Shown: piece by piece, positions 49,843 through 57,132 of the stretch
Layout of the letters: each line of letters begins with the position of its first letter
How positions within the stretch are numbered: position 1 is the first letter of the stretch
NCBI RefSeq assembly: GCF_023094165.1
Contig: NZ_JALMDK010000002.1
Span: 633,541-697,540, forward strand
Reading direction: 5' to 3'
DNA from: Crossiella sp. S99.2
Lineage (GTDB): Bacteria; Actinomycetota; Actinomycetes; Mycobacteriales; Pseudonocardiaceae
Length of the DNA stretch: 64,000 nucleotides
The notes under the pieces: generated by a model
Databases searched by the model: none
Told to the model about the DNA's origin: nothing
What the model saw: only the letters and a program-made list of their open reading frames with translations
Translations under genes and position numbers: made by a program

Positions 49843-51751
49843 ACCCCCGCTGTGCAGGCCCCCGCGCAACGACTGCTATGCTCTGCGAGCACGAACACGG
49901 GGCTGTAGCGCAGTTGGTAGCGCGTCTCGTTCGCATCGAGAAGGTCAGGGGTTCGATTCCCCTCAGCTCCACCCTAGGGGTCTTACTAGAACACGGCATC
50001 GAAACAACGCCACGTAGTAGGACCTGAAGACCGTTGGTAGCCACGGGGCCGCCTCTCTTTTGGGAGGCGGCCCTTTTGGCATTTCGGGGCCGGGTGTCGG
50101 TTCGTGGCTCCGGCACGGTCACGTCGGTGGTTTGCCAGTCGCTCTGGACGGCGTGCAGATGTGCGAAGGGCTCCCGGAGGCTGTGGTCAGCGATCTGGTC
50201 GTCGTCGACGTAGATGCTGTGGAAGATCGCTTGGTTGAGCATGCGGCGTTGCTGTTCGTCGCAGCGGCGGTAGAGCTCTTGGGGGTTCTCCAGCAAGGTG
50301 AGCGCGGCTTCGATGAGCCGGGCGCTGTCGGAGAGGTTCTCGGTCGTGGTGGTGAGGCGTTCGCCGAGGCGTCGTCGCTGGCGGGCGATCTCGCGGAGCT
50401 TGGTCTTGATCTTGTCCTGCCCGATGGTGGAGTCGGCCGCCAGTTCGATGAGGTTCTCTTCGCGGGTGTCCAGCGCCTGCAACTCGGTGGTGAGTTGTTT
50501 GTGGAGCAGTCGCTCGGAGGCTTCCTGTTCGTCGAGGGCGCGGGCGACCTCGGCGCGGACGGTGGCGACGAACTTGGCGCTGAAGCGGATCGTGGCGTAG
50601 TGGTTTTCCACGGCGTCTTCGATGAGGGCGACGTTGATGTGCGGTGCTTCGCAGCTGCCGTTCTGCTTGTTGCGGCAGAAGAAGTAGGTGTATTCGCTGC
50701 CTCGGGAGTTGACAGTGTGCTGGACGATCAGCCGCTGGGTGATGCCCGCTCGCTTGCAGCGTCCGCAGAACAACGAGCCCTTGAGGAAGTGGGGGTGCTC
50801 GCGGCGGCGTTCTCCTGCCGTGGAGCGGGATTCGAGGAGATCCTGGACGCGATCGAACAGGTCCTCATCGATGAGTGGCTCGTGCCGGCCTTGGACCTCC
50901 TCGCCGTCGACCTCTACGTATCCGAGGTAATAGCGGTCTCGCAGCATCATGGAGAGCTTGTTGATCGATACCTGCTTGGCGGGATGGCGACCGGTGGGCC
51001 GGGTTCGGAGGCCGCGATCGTAGAGCTCGTCGGACAAGTCTTCCAACGAGTAGTCACCGGTGACGTAGAGCTCGAAAGCAAGCTGGACGAAGGGTGCACG
51101 TTCCGGGTCGACGGCGATGGTGCGGATCTCGCGGCCGTCGAACCGGTCTCGGACGTTGAGGTAACCCAGCGGGGCGCGGCCGATGGTGCCGCCATTCTTG
51201 GCTTTCTGCTTCATCTTGTACGCGATGTCCGCGCCGGACTCCCGAGACTGGTACTCGTTGAAGGTGGCCAGGATGCCGTGCATGAGCTGACCGACGGGCG
51301 AGTCGTCGATCGATTCGGTGGCCGACACGAGCGTGACCCCGCGCTTGCGAAGATCGGCCATGACGATGGCGTCGTCGAGCCGGTTCCGCGCCATCCGGGA
51401 CAGCTTGTAGACGATGATGTAGTCGACGTCGCCCGCGTTGCGTACTCGCGTGAGCATTCGCTGGAACTCGACTCGCTTCGACATCTCGGTCGCTGTGCGA
51501 CCCGGCTCGACGTATTCGTCAATGATCGTCAAGCCGAGTTGCTCGGCCTTGCGCTGGCACTTGACGCGCTGGGCGGGAATCGAGATACCTTCGGGGTCGT
51601 AGTCGTTCTTGACCTGGCCAGCCGATGACACCCGCAGATAGATCACTGCCCGGCTTCCCGGCTCTACCGCTTCGGCGACCGTCGATAGGACGGCAGGGAG
51701 AGCGTCATCCCCGAGCAGTTCGTCGACGAGATCGTCGTAGGCGCTGGTCAT
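49754..51751 (-). CDS. Large serine integrase (frame reads through tRNA-Ala)
   Basis: The protein has up to 665 residues. The catalytic domain has IYLRVSSAGQ (nucleophile S42) and SRMARNRLDD. A recombinase domain (about 185-310) and a zinc ribbon (C329, C332, C359, C367) are followed by a coiled coil (about 395-470). The last about 90 residues are odd: the frame passes a hairpin (50046-50073), then reads RVELRGIEPLTFSMRT across tRNA-Ala on its antisense strand, and stops only inside sepX. So in the integrated state the C-terminus is encoded by host DNA, and the free circle must give a different end. The start overlaps the upstream gene by four bases. Confidence 0.88.
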   Translation of the reverse strand: MTSAYDDLVDELLGDDALPAVLSTVAEAVEPGSRAVIYLRVSSAGQVKNDYDPEGISIPAQRVKCQRKAEQLGLTIIDEYVEPGRTATEMSKRVEFQRMLTRVRNAGDVDYIIVYKLSRMARNRLDDAIVMADLRKRGVTLVSATESIDDSPVGQLMHGILATFNEYQSRESGADIAYKMKQKAKNGGTIGRAPLGYLNVRDRFDGREIRTIAVDPERAPFVQLAFELYVTGDYSLEDLSDELYDRGLRTRPTGRHPAKQVSINKLSMMLRDRYYLGYVEVDGEEVQGRHEPLIDEDLFDRVQDLLESRSTAGERRREHPHFLKGSLFCGRCKRAGITQRLIVQHTVNSRGSEYTYFFCRNKQNGSCEAPHINVALIEDAVENHYATIRFSAKFVATVRAEVARALDEQEASERLLHKQLTTELQALDTREENLIELAADSTIGQDKIKTKLREIARQRRRLGERLTTTTENLSDSARLIEAALTLLENPQELYRRCDEQQRRMLNQAIFHSIYVDDDQIADHSLREPFAHLHAVQSDWQTTDVTVPEPRTDTRPRNAKRAASQKRGGPVATNGLQVLLRGVVSMPCSSKTPRVELRGIEPLTFSMRTRRATNCATAPCSCSQSIAVVARGPAQRGSIRPRRVGRTPGRAGPARRRRGRRRRSRP
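49899..49971 (+). tRNA. tRNA-Ala (anticodon CGC)
   Basis: The cloverleaf folds: acceptor GGGGCTG/CAGCTCC, D-arm GCGC-GCGC, anticodon stem TCTCG/CGAGA with loop TTCGCAT giving CGC (reads GCG), T-arm AGGGG TTCGATT CCCCT. The discriminator is A; CCA is not encoded. TATGCT near 49,876 may be its -10 box. Its 3' end marks the junction with the ICE to the right. Confidence 0.97.
50046..50073 (+). terminator. Hairpin with T run after tRNA-Ala
   Basis: GGGCCGCCTC (50046-50055) and GAGGCGGCCC (50064-50073) are exact inverted copies with an eight-base loop, followed by TTTT. It lies 75 bases after tRNA-Ala and would end rightward transcription from it. The same hairpin is inside the reading frame of the serine integrase on the other strand. 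Confidence 0.7.
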
Positions 51752-52008
51752 CGCGCGCTCGTCTCGGTCACCGGGTGCTCGGGCTCGATGAACACGTCAA
51801 CGAGGTGCAGGCCGAGCTGTTCGATGAGGCGTTGGCACGACGCACGCTGCGCGTCTAGGGATGCAGCCGTGGCTGGGGCGTCTGATGCCATACGCCGGTA
51901 GGTGACGACTCGAAGCTTCGGCTCCGCTGTGGTCGAGGCCGCCGATTGCGTCGCGGAGAAAACACCTTTGCACGAGTTGTCGGAAGGTTCTGCGTTCGCG
52001 CCCATCAT
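51748..52008 (-). CDS. Truncated, catalytically dead resolvase N-terminal fragment
   Basis: The protein has 86 residues. VVTYRRMASDAPATAASLDA then QRASCQRLIEQLGLHLVDVF and IEPEHP matches the first half of a serine resolvase domain (Y-x-R-x-S ... Q-R-x-x-C ... F-x-E-P). The position of the catalytic Ser reads Ala (YRRMA). It then stops, with the stop overlapping the integrase start by four bases. It may be a leftover or a regulator that pairs with the integrase. Confidence 0.65.
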   Translation of the reverse strand: MMGANAEPSDNSCKGVFSATQSAASTTAEPKLRVVTYRRMASDAPATAASLDAQRASCQRLIEQLGLHLVDVFIEPEHPVTETSAR

Positions 52009-52121
52009 TCCACGCTCTTCTCGTCTAGTACGGAATGGGAGATCGCCGCAAATGGCTGCCGCTCGAAAGCTGGCATCTCCTTTTGTTCAATTCAAATATT
52101 ACCTCGATGGGCCGCGATTCT

Positions 52122-52358
52122 TTACGCCGCTTCCGAACGGTCGATTTGTTGCTCTTCTAGTGTGACGTTTGATTCTCGCGTATCGAACGAGTCGTTTGCG
52201 GGCGCGTCTTCGTCTTGCCTTGCTGTTGTTGCGAGACTCACGATGACTTTTGCGAGCTTGCGAATATCAGGTGGATCGTGGCGAATGCCTCGGATCGCAA
52301 CACGTGCAGAATTGGCGGGACGGCGTTTTCTCTGCCTTCTCTTTCTCTGCGGAGTCAT
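52122..52358 (-). CDS. Small hypothetical element protein
   Basis: The protein has 78 residues with a very basic start (TPQRKRRQRKRRPANSARVA) and a helical middle (RKLAKVIVSLATTARQ), then an acidic tail. It overlaps the upstream gene by four bases. The size and position before an integrase fit a recombination directionality factor or small DNA-binding accessory, but no family is seen. The 113 bases after it (52,009-52,121) are AT-richer than the rest and may hold a promoter for the resolvase fragment and integrase. Confidence 0.5.
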   Translation of the reverse strand: MTPQRKRRQRKRRPANSARVAIRGIRHDPPDIRKLAKVIVSLATTARQDEDAPANDSFDTRESNVTLEEQQIDRSEAA

Positions 52359-52579
52359 AGGTCACCAGAACCGGGACTGGAGGCCGCGTCGTCGGCCGAT
52401 CGCCCTCGGTGCCCGCTGGACCGTTGAGGGTGGGCCGGGGCTGGCCGGGCCGCCATGAACGCCTGCTGCACAGGCTGAACGGGATAGCCTTCCCGTCGGA
52501 GTTCATCGTTGACTTCCCGCTGCAGTGCGGTGATGGCTTCGATCGTCAACCCGTCCGGGTAGTGGTTCGTGGCCATCAC
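52355..52579 (-). CDS. Small hypothetical element protein
   Basis: The protein has 74 residues. The first half (TIEAITALQREVNDELRREG, then YPVQPVQQAFMAARP) is helical; the second half is a Ser/Gly/Arg-rich tail. Its ATG overlaps the stop of the recombinase-domain gene (ATGA) and its stop overlaps the next start. It belongs to the recombinase operon; the role is unknown. Confidence 0.5.
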   Translation of the reverse strand: MMATNHYPDGLTIEAITALQREVNDELRREGYPVQPVQQAFMAARPAPAHPQRSSGHRGRSADDAASSPGSGDL

Positions 52580-53316
52580 GCGGTCCGCCGTTGGTTGGGC
52601 GGTAACGCACTCGCCGAGTCATCGGTGGCCCCAGCAGAGGCTGGGACACCCCACGAGCGCCGGTCAGCGGCGGCGAACTCCTCGGCAGTCACCAGCGGTG
52701 GGTGCACCCACACCTCCGACCAGACCCAGTCCGCTCGCGGAGTCGGCTTTCCGTGATGGGTGCGTCCCCAGACCTGGCGGCCGAGGTACTTCGGGTTGCG
52801 CAGGATCGCCCGCACAATCGCCACTGTCCACACGCCGGGCTCACCAGTCTCGGAGTCCAACGGCGCGGGGTAGCGGGACGCGGCGAGTCGGCGACGGATC
52901 TCTATGGTGGACAAGTGATCCTCGCCCCTCCATACGAAAATCATTCGCACCGTGGATGCTTCGACCGGTTCGATCAACAGCCGGGTGCGCCAGCGCGGTC
53001 GTCGGCCGGTCGGAGTGACCCGGACCCGCCGGGCGCGATACCCGTAGGGCACCTCTCCGGTGTTGAAGCCGGCGCGCACCAATTCCTCAGCCACGGTGCG
53101 AGCCGCAGCGAGGTTGGCGGCGTGGTAGTCGCGCAAGACGTGGTGCCGGACGTTCCACGACGGCGTGGCCTCGCGTGTGTCCGAGCCCGTCGCGGACCCG
53201 AACAGCCGGGCGCCCATCGCCGTGAGGCGCTGCCCGAAGGTCTGGCGGCCGGCGGTCGCAGCCCAACGCGGAATACGGTCGTCGGACCCATCCTGCGCGG
53301 TGTTGTTCGAAGGCAT
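52576..53316 (-). CDS. Recombinase-domain protein without catalytic domain
   Basis: The protein has 246 residues. From about 88 on it matches the DNA-binding recombinase domain of large serine recombinases: FNTGEVPYGYRARRVRV, IEPVEASTVRMIFVWRGEDH, VAIVRAILRNPKYLGRQVWG. There is no resolvase domain before it; the first 85 residues are unrelated. With the dead N-terminal fragment downstream it looks like a serine recombinase split into pieces, but the two parts are separated by two small genes, so simple decay by one mutation does not explain it. It may be a DNA-binding accessory. Confidence 0.75.
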   Translation of the reverse strand: MPSNNTAQDGSDDRIPRWAATAGRQTFGQRLTAMGARLFGSATGSDTREATPSWNVRHHVLRDYHAANLAAARTVAEELVRAGFNTGEVPYGYRARRVRVTPTGRRPRWRTRLLIEPVEASTVRMIFVWRGEDHLSTIEIRRRLAASRYPAPLDSETGEPGVWTVAIVRAILRNPKYLGRQVWGRTHHGKPTPRADWVWSEVWVHPPLVTAEEFAAADRRSWGVPASAGATDDSASALPPNQRRTA

Positions 53317-53343
53317 GGCGGTTCTCCAATTCCGTGAAAGGGC

Positions 53344-54219
53344 CTACGTCGTGAGCGAGGTCTGCGCACGAGCGGCTGTTCGGCGTCTGGTCTGGCGCGG
53401 ACGTGGCGAGCCAGGGCGGGTGCGTCCGGTTCTCTGGCCGCGCGCGGAAGTCGGCCTGCGGTCGGGCTGCTGGCCGGGTTCTTCGGCGCGCAAGGAGGTC
53501 AGAAGCCGGGTGTGCCAAGCCAGCGCGAAGCGCAGGCAGTTGGATTCGCTGCGGTGACTGGGCGTGCAGCCGGGCACATACCTGCCCCGGAAACTCCACG
53601 ATGCCGAGTCACTGCTGGAGATCGCGTCGGCATAGCGCCCCAGCCCGAGCACCTTCGCCCCGAAAGCGTGCAAGCGGTACCCGCGAGCCGACAGCGACCG
53701 CATGATCTGCTCGACTTCCGCGGTGTGCTGGCGACGGCACACACTGCCCACTCCGACAAGCGGCAGCGCGGCGAGATCGACGCCGTGTCGTTCGTAGAAA
53801 TCGGCGCACCGGTTGTAGTCCGCGATGGACTGGCCTTGCAGCACTGGGATGATCGGCAGCTCGGGCGCGAGATCACGCAGCCGCAGGTAGTTCGCGACGG
53901 TGCGGTTCTGGTGGACGCGCACCGTCGCACCGGTGCGTGCCAGGACATGGCTCTCCGTCATGTGGTCCATTGGTGCGGCCCATGCGAGATTGCTGATCTC
54001 GGTCGCGTAGCGGCGGAGCGCCGCGACGTAGCCGCGTTCGTCGATGCGCCACCGGCCGTGCATCGAGAGCTCCGTGAAGCCTCCTGAGTCGCAGGCCCAC
54101 GGCCCGGTCGCGCGCGGCAGGCTGCGTCGGTCGGCCAACCTGCGGTGGGAGACCAGCAGGGGGACACCGAGATCGCGGGCGAGCCAGGACGGCTGGTGGG
54201 TGCCAAGGAAGAACCTCAT
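53344..54219 (-). CDS. DpdA-like DNA 7-deazaguanine transglycosylase
   Basis: The protein has 291 residues and is TGT-fold. The marker sequence is ACDSGGFTEL (44-51; TGT has DSGGF), then AAPMDHM (D85), PVLQGQ (about 125-130), LVGVGSVCRRQ and SSSDSASWSFRGR (about 201-213), where the Asp pair and Trp match the DpdA type that acts on DNA. DpdA swaps guanine in DNA for a 7-deazaguanine such as preQ0. The C-terminal 45 residues are a basic, disordered tail. Its start overlaps the YhhQ-type transporter gene by four bases, strong support for a deazaguanine pathway. No zinc-site Cys set of tRNA TGT is visible. Confidence 0.8.
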   Translation of the reverse strand: MRFFLGTHQPSWLARDLGVPLLVSHRRLADRRSLPRATGPWACDSGGFTELSMHGRWRIDERGYVAALRRYATEISNLAWAAPMDHMTESHVLARTGATVRVHQNRTVANYLRLRDLAPELPIIPVLQGQSIADYNRCADFYERHGVDLAALPLVGVGSVCRRQHTAEVEQIMRSLSARGYRLHAFGAKVLGLGRYADAISSSDSASWSFRGRYVPGCTPSHRSESNCLRFALAWHTRLLTSLRAEEPGQQPDRRPTSARGQRTGRTRPGSPRPRQTRRRTAARAQTSLTT

Positions 54220-54764
54220 CGCGACACCGCCCGCCGAGCGATCTTCGCGAGCAGCAACGCCGCGACGGTGAGCACGGTCGCGACCGTCTTGCCGAGGATC
54301 TGACCGGGCACCGCGGCGAAGGATCCGAACGCCAGCGGCACGAACAGCACGCTGTCGCTCACCAATCCGACGACGTTCGAGCCAGCGACCGCGCCCAGCC
54401 GTGACCGGCTCCGAATCCGGCCGTAGATGACCGAGTCGACGCACTCGGACACGGCGAATGCGACGACGCTCGCGACGGCGATCTGGGGTGAGGCCAACGA
54501 CCAGGACAGCCACGCCCCCACCACGATCGCGGCAAGGACGCCCGATGTGCCCAGGGCCTCGTGCAGCAGGTCGCGCAGCGTCAGCGTCACCCCGGCCCAT
54601 AGCGTGCCGGCGGGCACGATCAGCGAGCCGACGAGCAGAGCCGTCCAGTGCGTGGAGGCCCAGTTCGCCATCACCACCGAGCCGACGTAGGCGGCCGACA
54701 CCGCCAGGCCCGACCAGGGGAGTCCGTGCCCTGCCTCCGCGCACGAGCGCGGGAGCCTGGTCAT
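54216..54764 (-). CDS. YhhQ/VUT-family 7-deazaguanine precursor transporter
   Basis: The protein has 182 residues and about six membrane segments. AVSAAYVGSVVMANWASTHW, TLTLRDLLHEALGTSGV and AFAVSECVDSVIYGRIRSRS match the VUT/YhhQ family (V-x-x-A-N; R-D ... ; S-E-x-x-D-x-x-x-Y), which imports queuosine precursors preQ0/preQ1. Upstream and downstream genes overlap it by four bases. The import of a precursor explains how the DpdA-like enzyme could work without queCDE genes, none of which occur in this window. Confidence 0.88.
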   Translation of the reverse strand: MTRLPRSCAEAGHGLPWSGLAVSAAYVGSVVMANWASTHWTALLVGSLIVPAGTLWAGVTLTLRDLLHEALGTSGVLAAIVVGAWLSWSLASPQIAVASVVAFAVSECVDSVIYGRIRSRSRLGAVAGSNVVGLVSDSVLFVPLAFGSFAAVPGQILGKTVATVLTVAALLLAKIARRAVSR

Positions 54765-55681
54765 GCCGCACGCTCCGCGGTGACCGGGGCGCCGGATCGG
54801 CACGACCACGGCGAGCAGCCGTCCGGGTCGTCCTCCTCCACCGCTTTGGTGGAGATCAGCCGCAGCTGCCGCTTGCCGGGAACGGGCGGGTCGAGGTCGA
54901 CTTCGTCGAGCGGCCGACAGGACCGGTGCAGGAAGTACTGCCCGCGCAACTCTTGGCCTTGAGTCGTGGCGTGCGGGTAGCCGTCGCGGATGGCCTTGTC
55001 GAACTCGACCGCCTCGGCCCAGCTGTCGGGGTCGTTGTCGCGCAGCCAGCGCCAGCCCGCGTTGCCGTGGAACGGGCACCCGACGCAGGCCGACTTCACG
55101 GTCTCCCCGAACCCGCGGTCGGCGAGATAGTCGGCGCACCGTGTGCGGTCCCAGCCGAGGTCGATCAGCGGGAAGACGTTGCGCAGGTAGCGCACGCCCG
55201 AGTCCTTCGCGCGGGTGAACTCGTCGGTGCTGATGCCGATGGCCTGCTCGATGTACACCCCGCGCGGAACCCGCCGGGGATGCGGATAGCCGAGCAGTTC
55301 GCGCGCCGCCTTCTTCAGAGGGGAAATCTTGTACTCGCTAGTACATTGCCTGCGCGCCAAGCCTCGACTGCCGTCGGGATTGAGCACGTGCAGCGGCATC
55401 GACACGAACCGGTGAGCCGGGTCGAGCGCGTCGTCGCGGATGTTGCCCGCCGACACCGTGCGCACCGGAATGCCGAACTTCTCCGCGTGCGCGCGCAGCC
55501 GGGCGAGGTTCGCGTACACCGCCTTCGGTTCCCAGCCGGTGTCGGCGAACAGGGCGACATCGAAGCGCGGAATCACACCCTCGCAGGCCAGCAGCAGCAC
55601 CGCGCTGCTCTGGACTCCGGCACCGAGCGAGAGGCATCGCAGGACCGGACCCGCATCTTGGGCGGAGGCTGGATTGGTCAT
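54761..55681 (-). CDS. PP-loop ATPase, PAPS-reductase-like
   Basis: The protein has 306 residues. The pyrophosphate loop is LSLGAGVQSSAVLLLA (about 17-32), then ALFADTGWEPKAVY and RQCTSEYKISPLKKA. A pair of Cys in SACVGCPFHGNAGWRWL (198-202) and other Cys could hold a metal or thiol. Phage-type PAPS-reductase-like proteins of this shape adenylate or sulfurate unknown substrates. In this operon a role in making or altering the modified base is possible, but it is not QueC: the QueC Cys cluster is missing. Both ends overlap neighbours by four bases. Confidence 0.78.
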   Translation of the reverse strand: MTNPASAQDAGPVLRCLSLGAGVQSSAVLLLACEGVIPRFDVALFADTGWEPKAVYANLARLRAHAEKFGIPVRTVSAGNIRDDALDPAHRFVSMPLHVLNPDGSRGLARRQCTSEYKISPLKKAARELLGYPHPRRVPRGVYIEQAIGISTDEFTRAKDSGVRYLRNVFPLIDLGWDRTRCADYLADRGFGETVKSACVGCPFHGNAGWRWLRDNDPDSWAEAVEFDKAIRDGYPHATTQGQELRGQYFLHRSCRPLDEVDLDPPVPGKRQLRLISTKAVEEDDPDGCSPWSCRSGAPVTAERAA

Positions 55682-57132
55682 GCCGCGTTCGCCTCCTCCG
55701 CGTATCCGGAGGGCTCGGTGGAACCGGCGCCGAGGAGCGCGGCGAGGTCGGCGAGCAGCAACCCGACGGCATGCGTGGCCTGCTGCGGGACGACGCCGTT
55801 GCCCAACGCACGAAGTTGCGCGGTGCGCGGCAGCGGGAGACCCGTGACCCAGCCCGGCTCCAAGCCTTGGAGCCACTCGACGAAGGCCGGGGCCAACACC
55901 GGACGCCCATGGACGCCTGGTTGCGTGGGGAACGGTGCCGGTCGCCCGAGCACCTGTTCCCACCGCTGCACGGCCGGCGCGTAGTCGCCCCAGTCCACCT
56001 CGCGGTGCGCCGCTGGCGACGAGGCGAGATCCGGGTCGGCGACGGCTACGAGATGCCGCCGTCCGCTTCCGGGACGAGCAGGCGCATTACCGCCGACGGC
56101 AGCATCAGGTCGCCCTTCGACCCCCGCTGCGCCGGACAGCCCTTCGTCCCGTCGGTCGCCCGCGGCGTCGGCAGGAACGCCTCGGGGTCCACCAACGGAA
56201 GCACCTGCTGCGACAACGGCGGCCGAAACCCGACGCCCGCCCGACGCCCCGCCGTGCCCGTGTCCGACGCCCTCGGCGTCGGCAGCAGCCGCGCCTCGTC
56301 GGGCAACGACGGCCCACCACCCTGCGTCCTGCGAGTGCAGTTCTTCGAGTCCGAGGCGGTCGGCGTGGGCAGCAGCTTCATCACCGCGTCCACCGCGTCG
56401 TGCAGATTCACTTGATGCCCACCAGCCCGACGCCGCACCGGGTCCGCCGGACCTCGGTTGTCGCCGTCGCGCGCCTGCGGGGTCGGCAGCATCCGGGGCG
56501 GCAACGGGGCGGGGCCAGGCGAGCAGGAACACTCGCTCGCGTCGGTGTGCCGCGCCGACGTCGGCGGCGCGGACGCTACGCCAGAGCGCGTCATACCCCG
56601 CTTCGGCCAAGTCGCCGAGTACACGGTGGAGACCTCCGCCCTTCCAGCGAAGCGCGGCGACGTTCTCCACGACGAGCAGCGCGGGTCGTAGTACGCGAAC
56701 GCCCGCCACGATGTCTGTCCACAGTCCACTGCGGTGGCCCTTCTCGATACCCACGCGCCGCCCGGCGGCGGAGATGTCCTGACACGGGAACCCGGCCGTG
56801 AGCACGTCGACCGGCTCGACGTTTGTCCAGTCGATGGCACGGACGTCGCCGAGATTGGGGATGCCCGGCAACCGGGCGGCGAGGATCGCGGAGATGTGCG
56901 GGTCGGGGTCGGCGCACCAGGCGAGGCGGCCCCCGCCGAGCGCGGCGAGCACCCCGAGGTCCAGTCCGCCGTAGCCGGTACAAACCGAGCCGACAATCGG
57001 CCCCGGACCGTCGGCGTCCCGCGACGTCTGAGCGGTGGCCGCCCGCACCGCCCCCGCCGCCGTCGTGGTGACGGCGACGAGGGCGGAGTCGCGCCCCGAC
57101 CGGACTCGGGTGCGGGGTGGCCGGGTGGTCAT
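55678..57132 (-). CDS. C5-cytosine DNA methyltransferase (two compensating frameshifts suspected)
   Basis: The annotated frame (484 residues) is open throughout. Motifs are VGSVCTGYGGLDLGVLAAL (SAM), AGFPCQDIS (C117), VVENV (156-158), RRERVFLLAW and, at the end, WGDYAPAVQRWEQVLGRPAP and LRALGNGVVPQQA. However, the middle (about 210-365) reads as Ala/Gly-rich noise, while the neighbouring frame over 56046-56500 reads MLPTPQARDGDNRG, LLPTPTASDS, LLPTPRASDT and LPTPRATDGTKG, repeats typical of phage-type cytosine methylases. One base too many in the C runs at 56506-56514 and one too few between 56046 and about 56095 would join the parts. It may be a pseudogene or a sequencing artefact. Confidence 0.8.
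   Translation of the reverse strand: MTTRPPRTRVRSGRDSALVAVTTTAAGAVRAATAQTSRDADGPGPIVGSVCTGYGGLDLGVLAALGGGRLAWCADPDPHISAILAARLPGIPNLGDVRAIDWTNVEPVDVLTAGFPCQDISAAGRRVGIEKGHRSGLWTDIVAGVRVLRPALLVVENVAALRWKGGGLHRVLGDLAEAGYDALWRSVRAADVGAAHRRERVFLLAWPRPVAAPDAADPAGARRRQPRSGGPGAASGWWASSESARRGGRGDEAAAHADRLGLEELHSQDAGWWAVVARRGAAAADAEGVGHGHGGASGGRRVSAAVVAAGASVGGPRGVPADAAGDRRDEGLSGAAGVEGRPDAAVGGNAPARPGSGRRHLVAVADPDLASSPAAHREVDWGDYAPAVQRWEQVLGRPAPFPTQPGVHGRPVLAPAFVEWLQGLEPGWVTGLPLPRTAQLRALGNGVVPQQATHAVGLLLADLAALLGAGSTEPSGYAEEANAA

Noticed and set aside
49754..49898. A real C-terminal domain of the serine integrase antisense to the sepX end
   Set aside because: The residues after the tRNA are Arg/Pro/Gly-rich shadow sequence of sepX; they are translated only because no stop intervenes.
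54761..55681. QueC (preQ0 synthase) identity for the PP-loop protein
   Set aside because: The PP-loop is present, but the QueC zinc Cys cluster and length do not match; it is closer to phage PAPS-reductase-like proteins.
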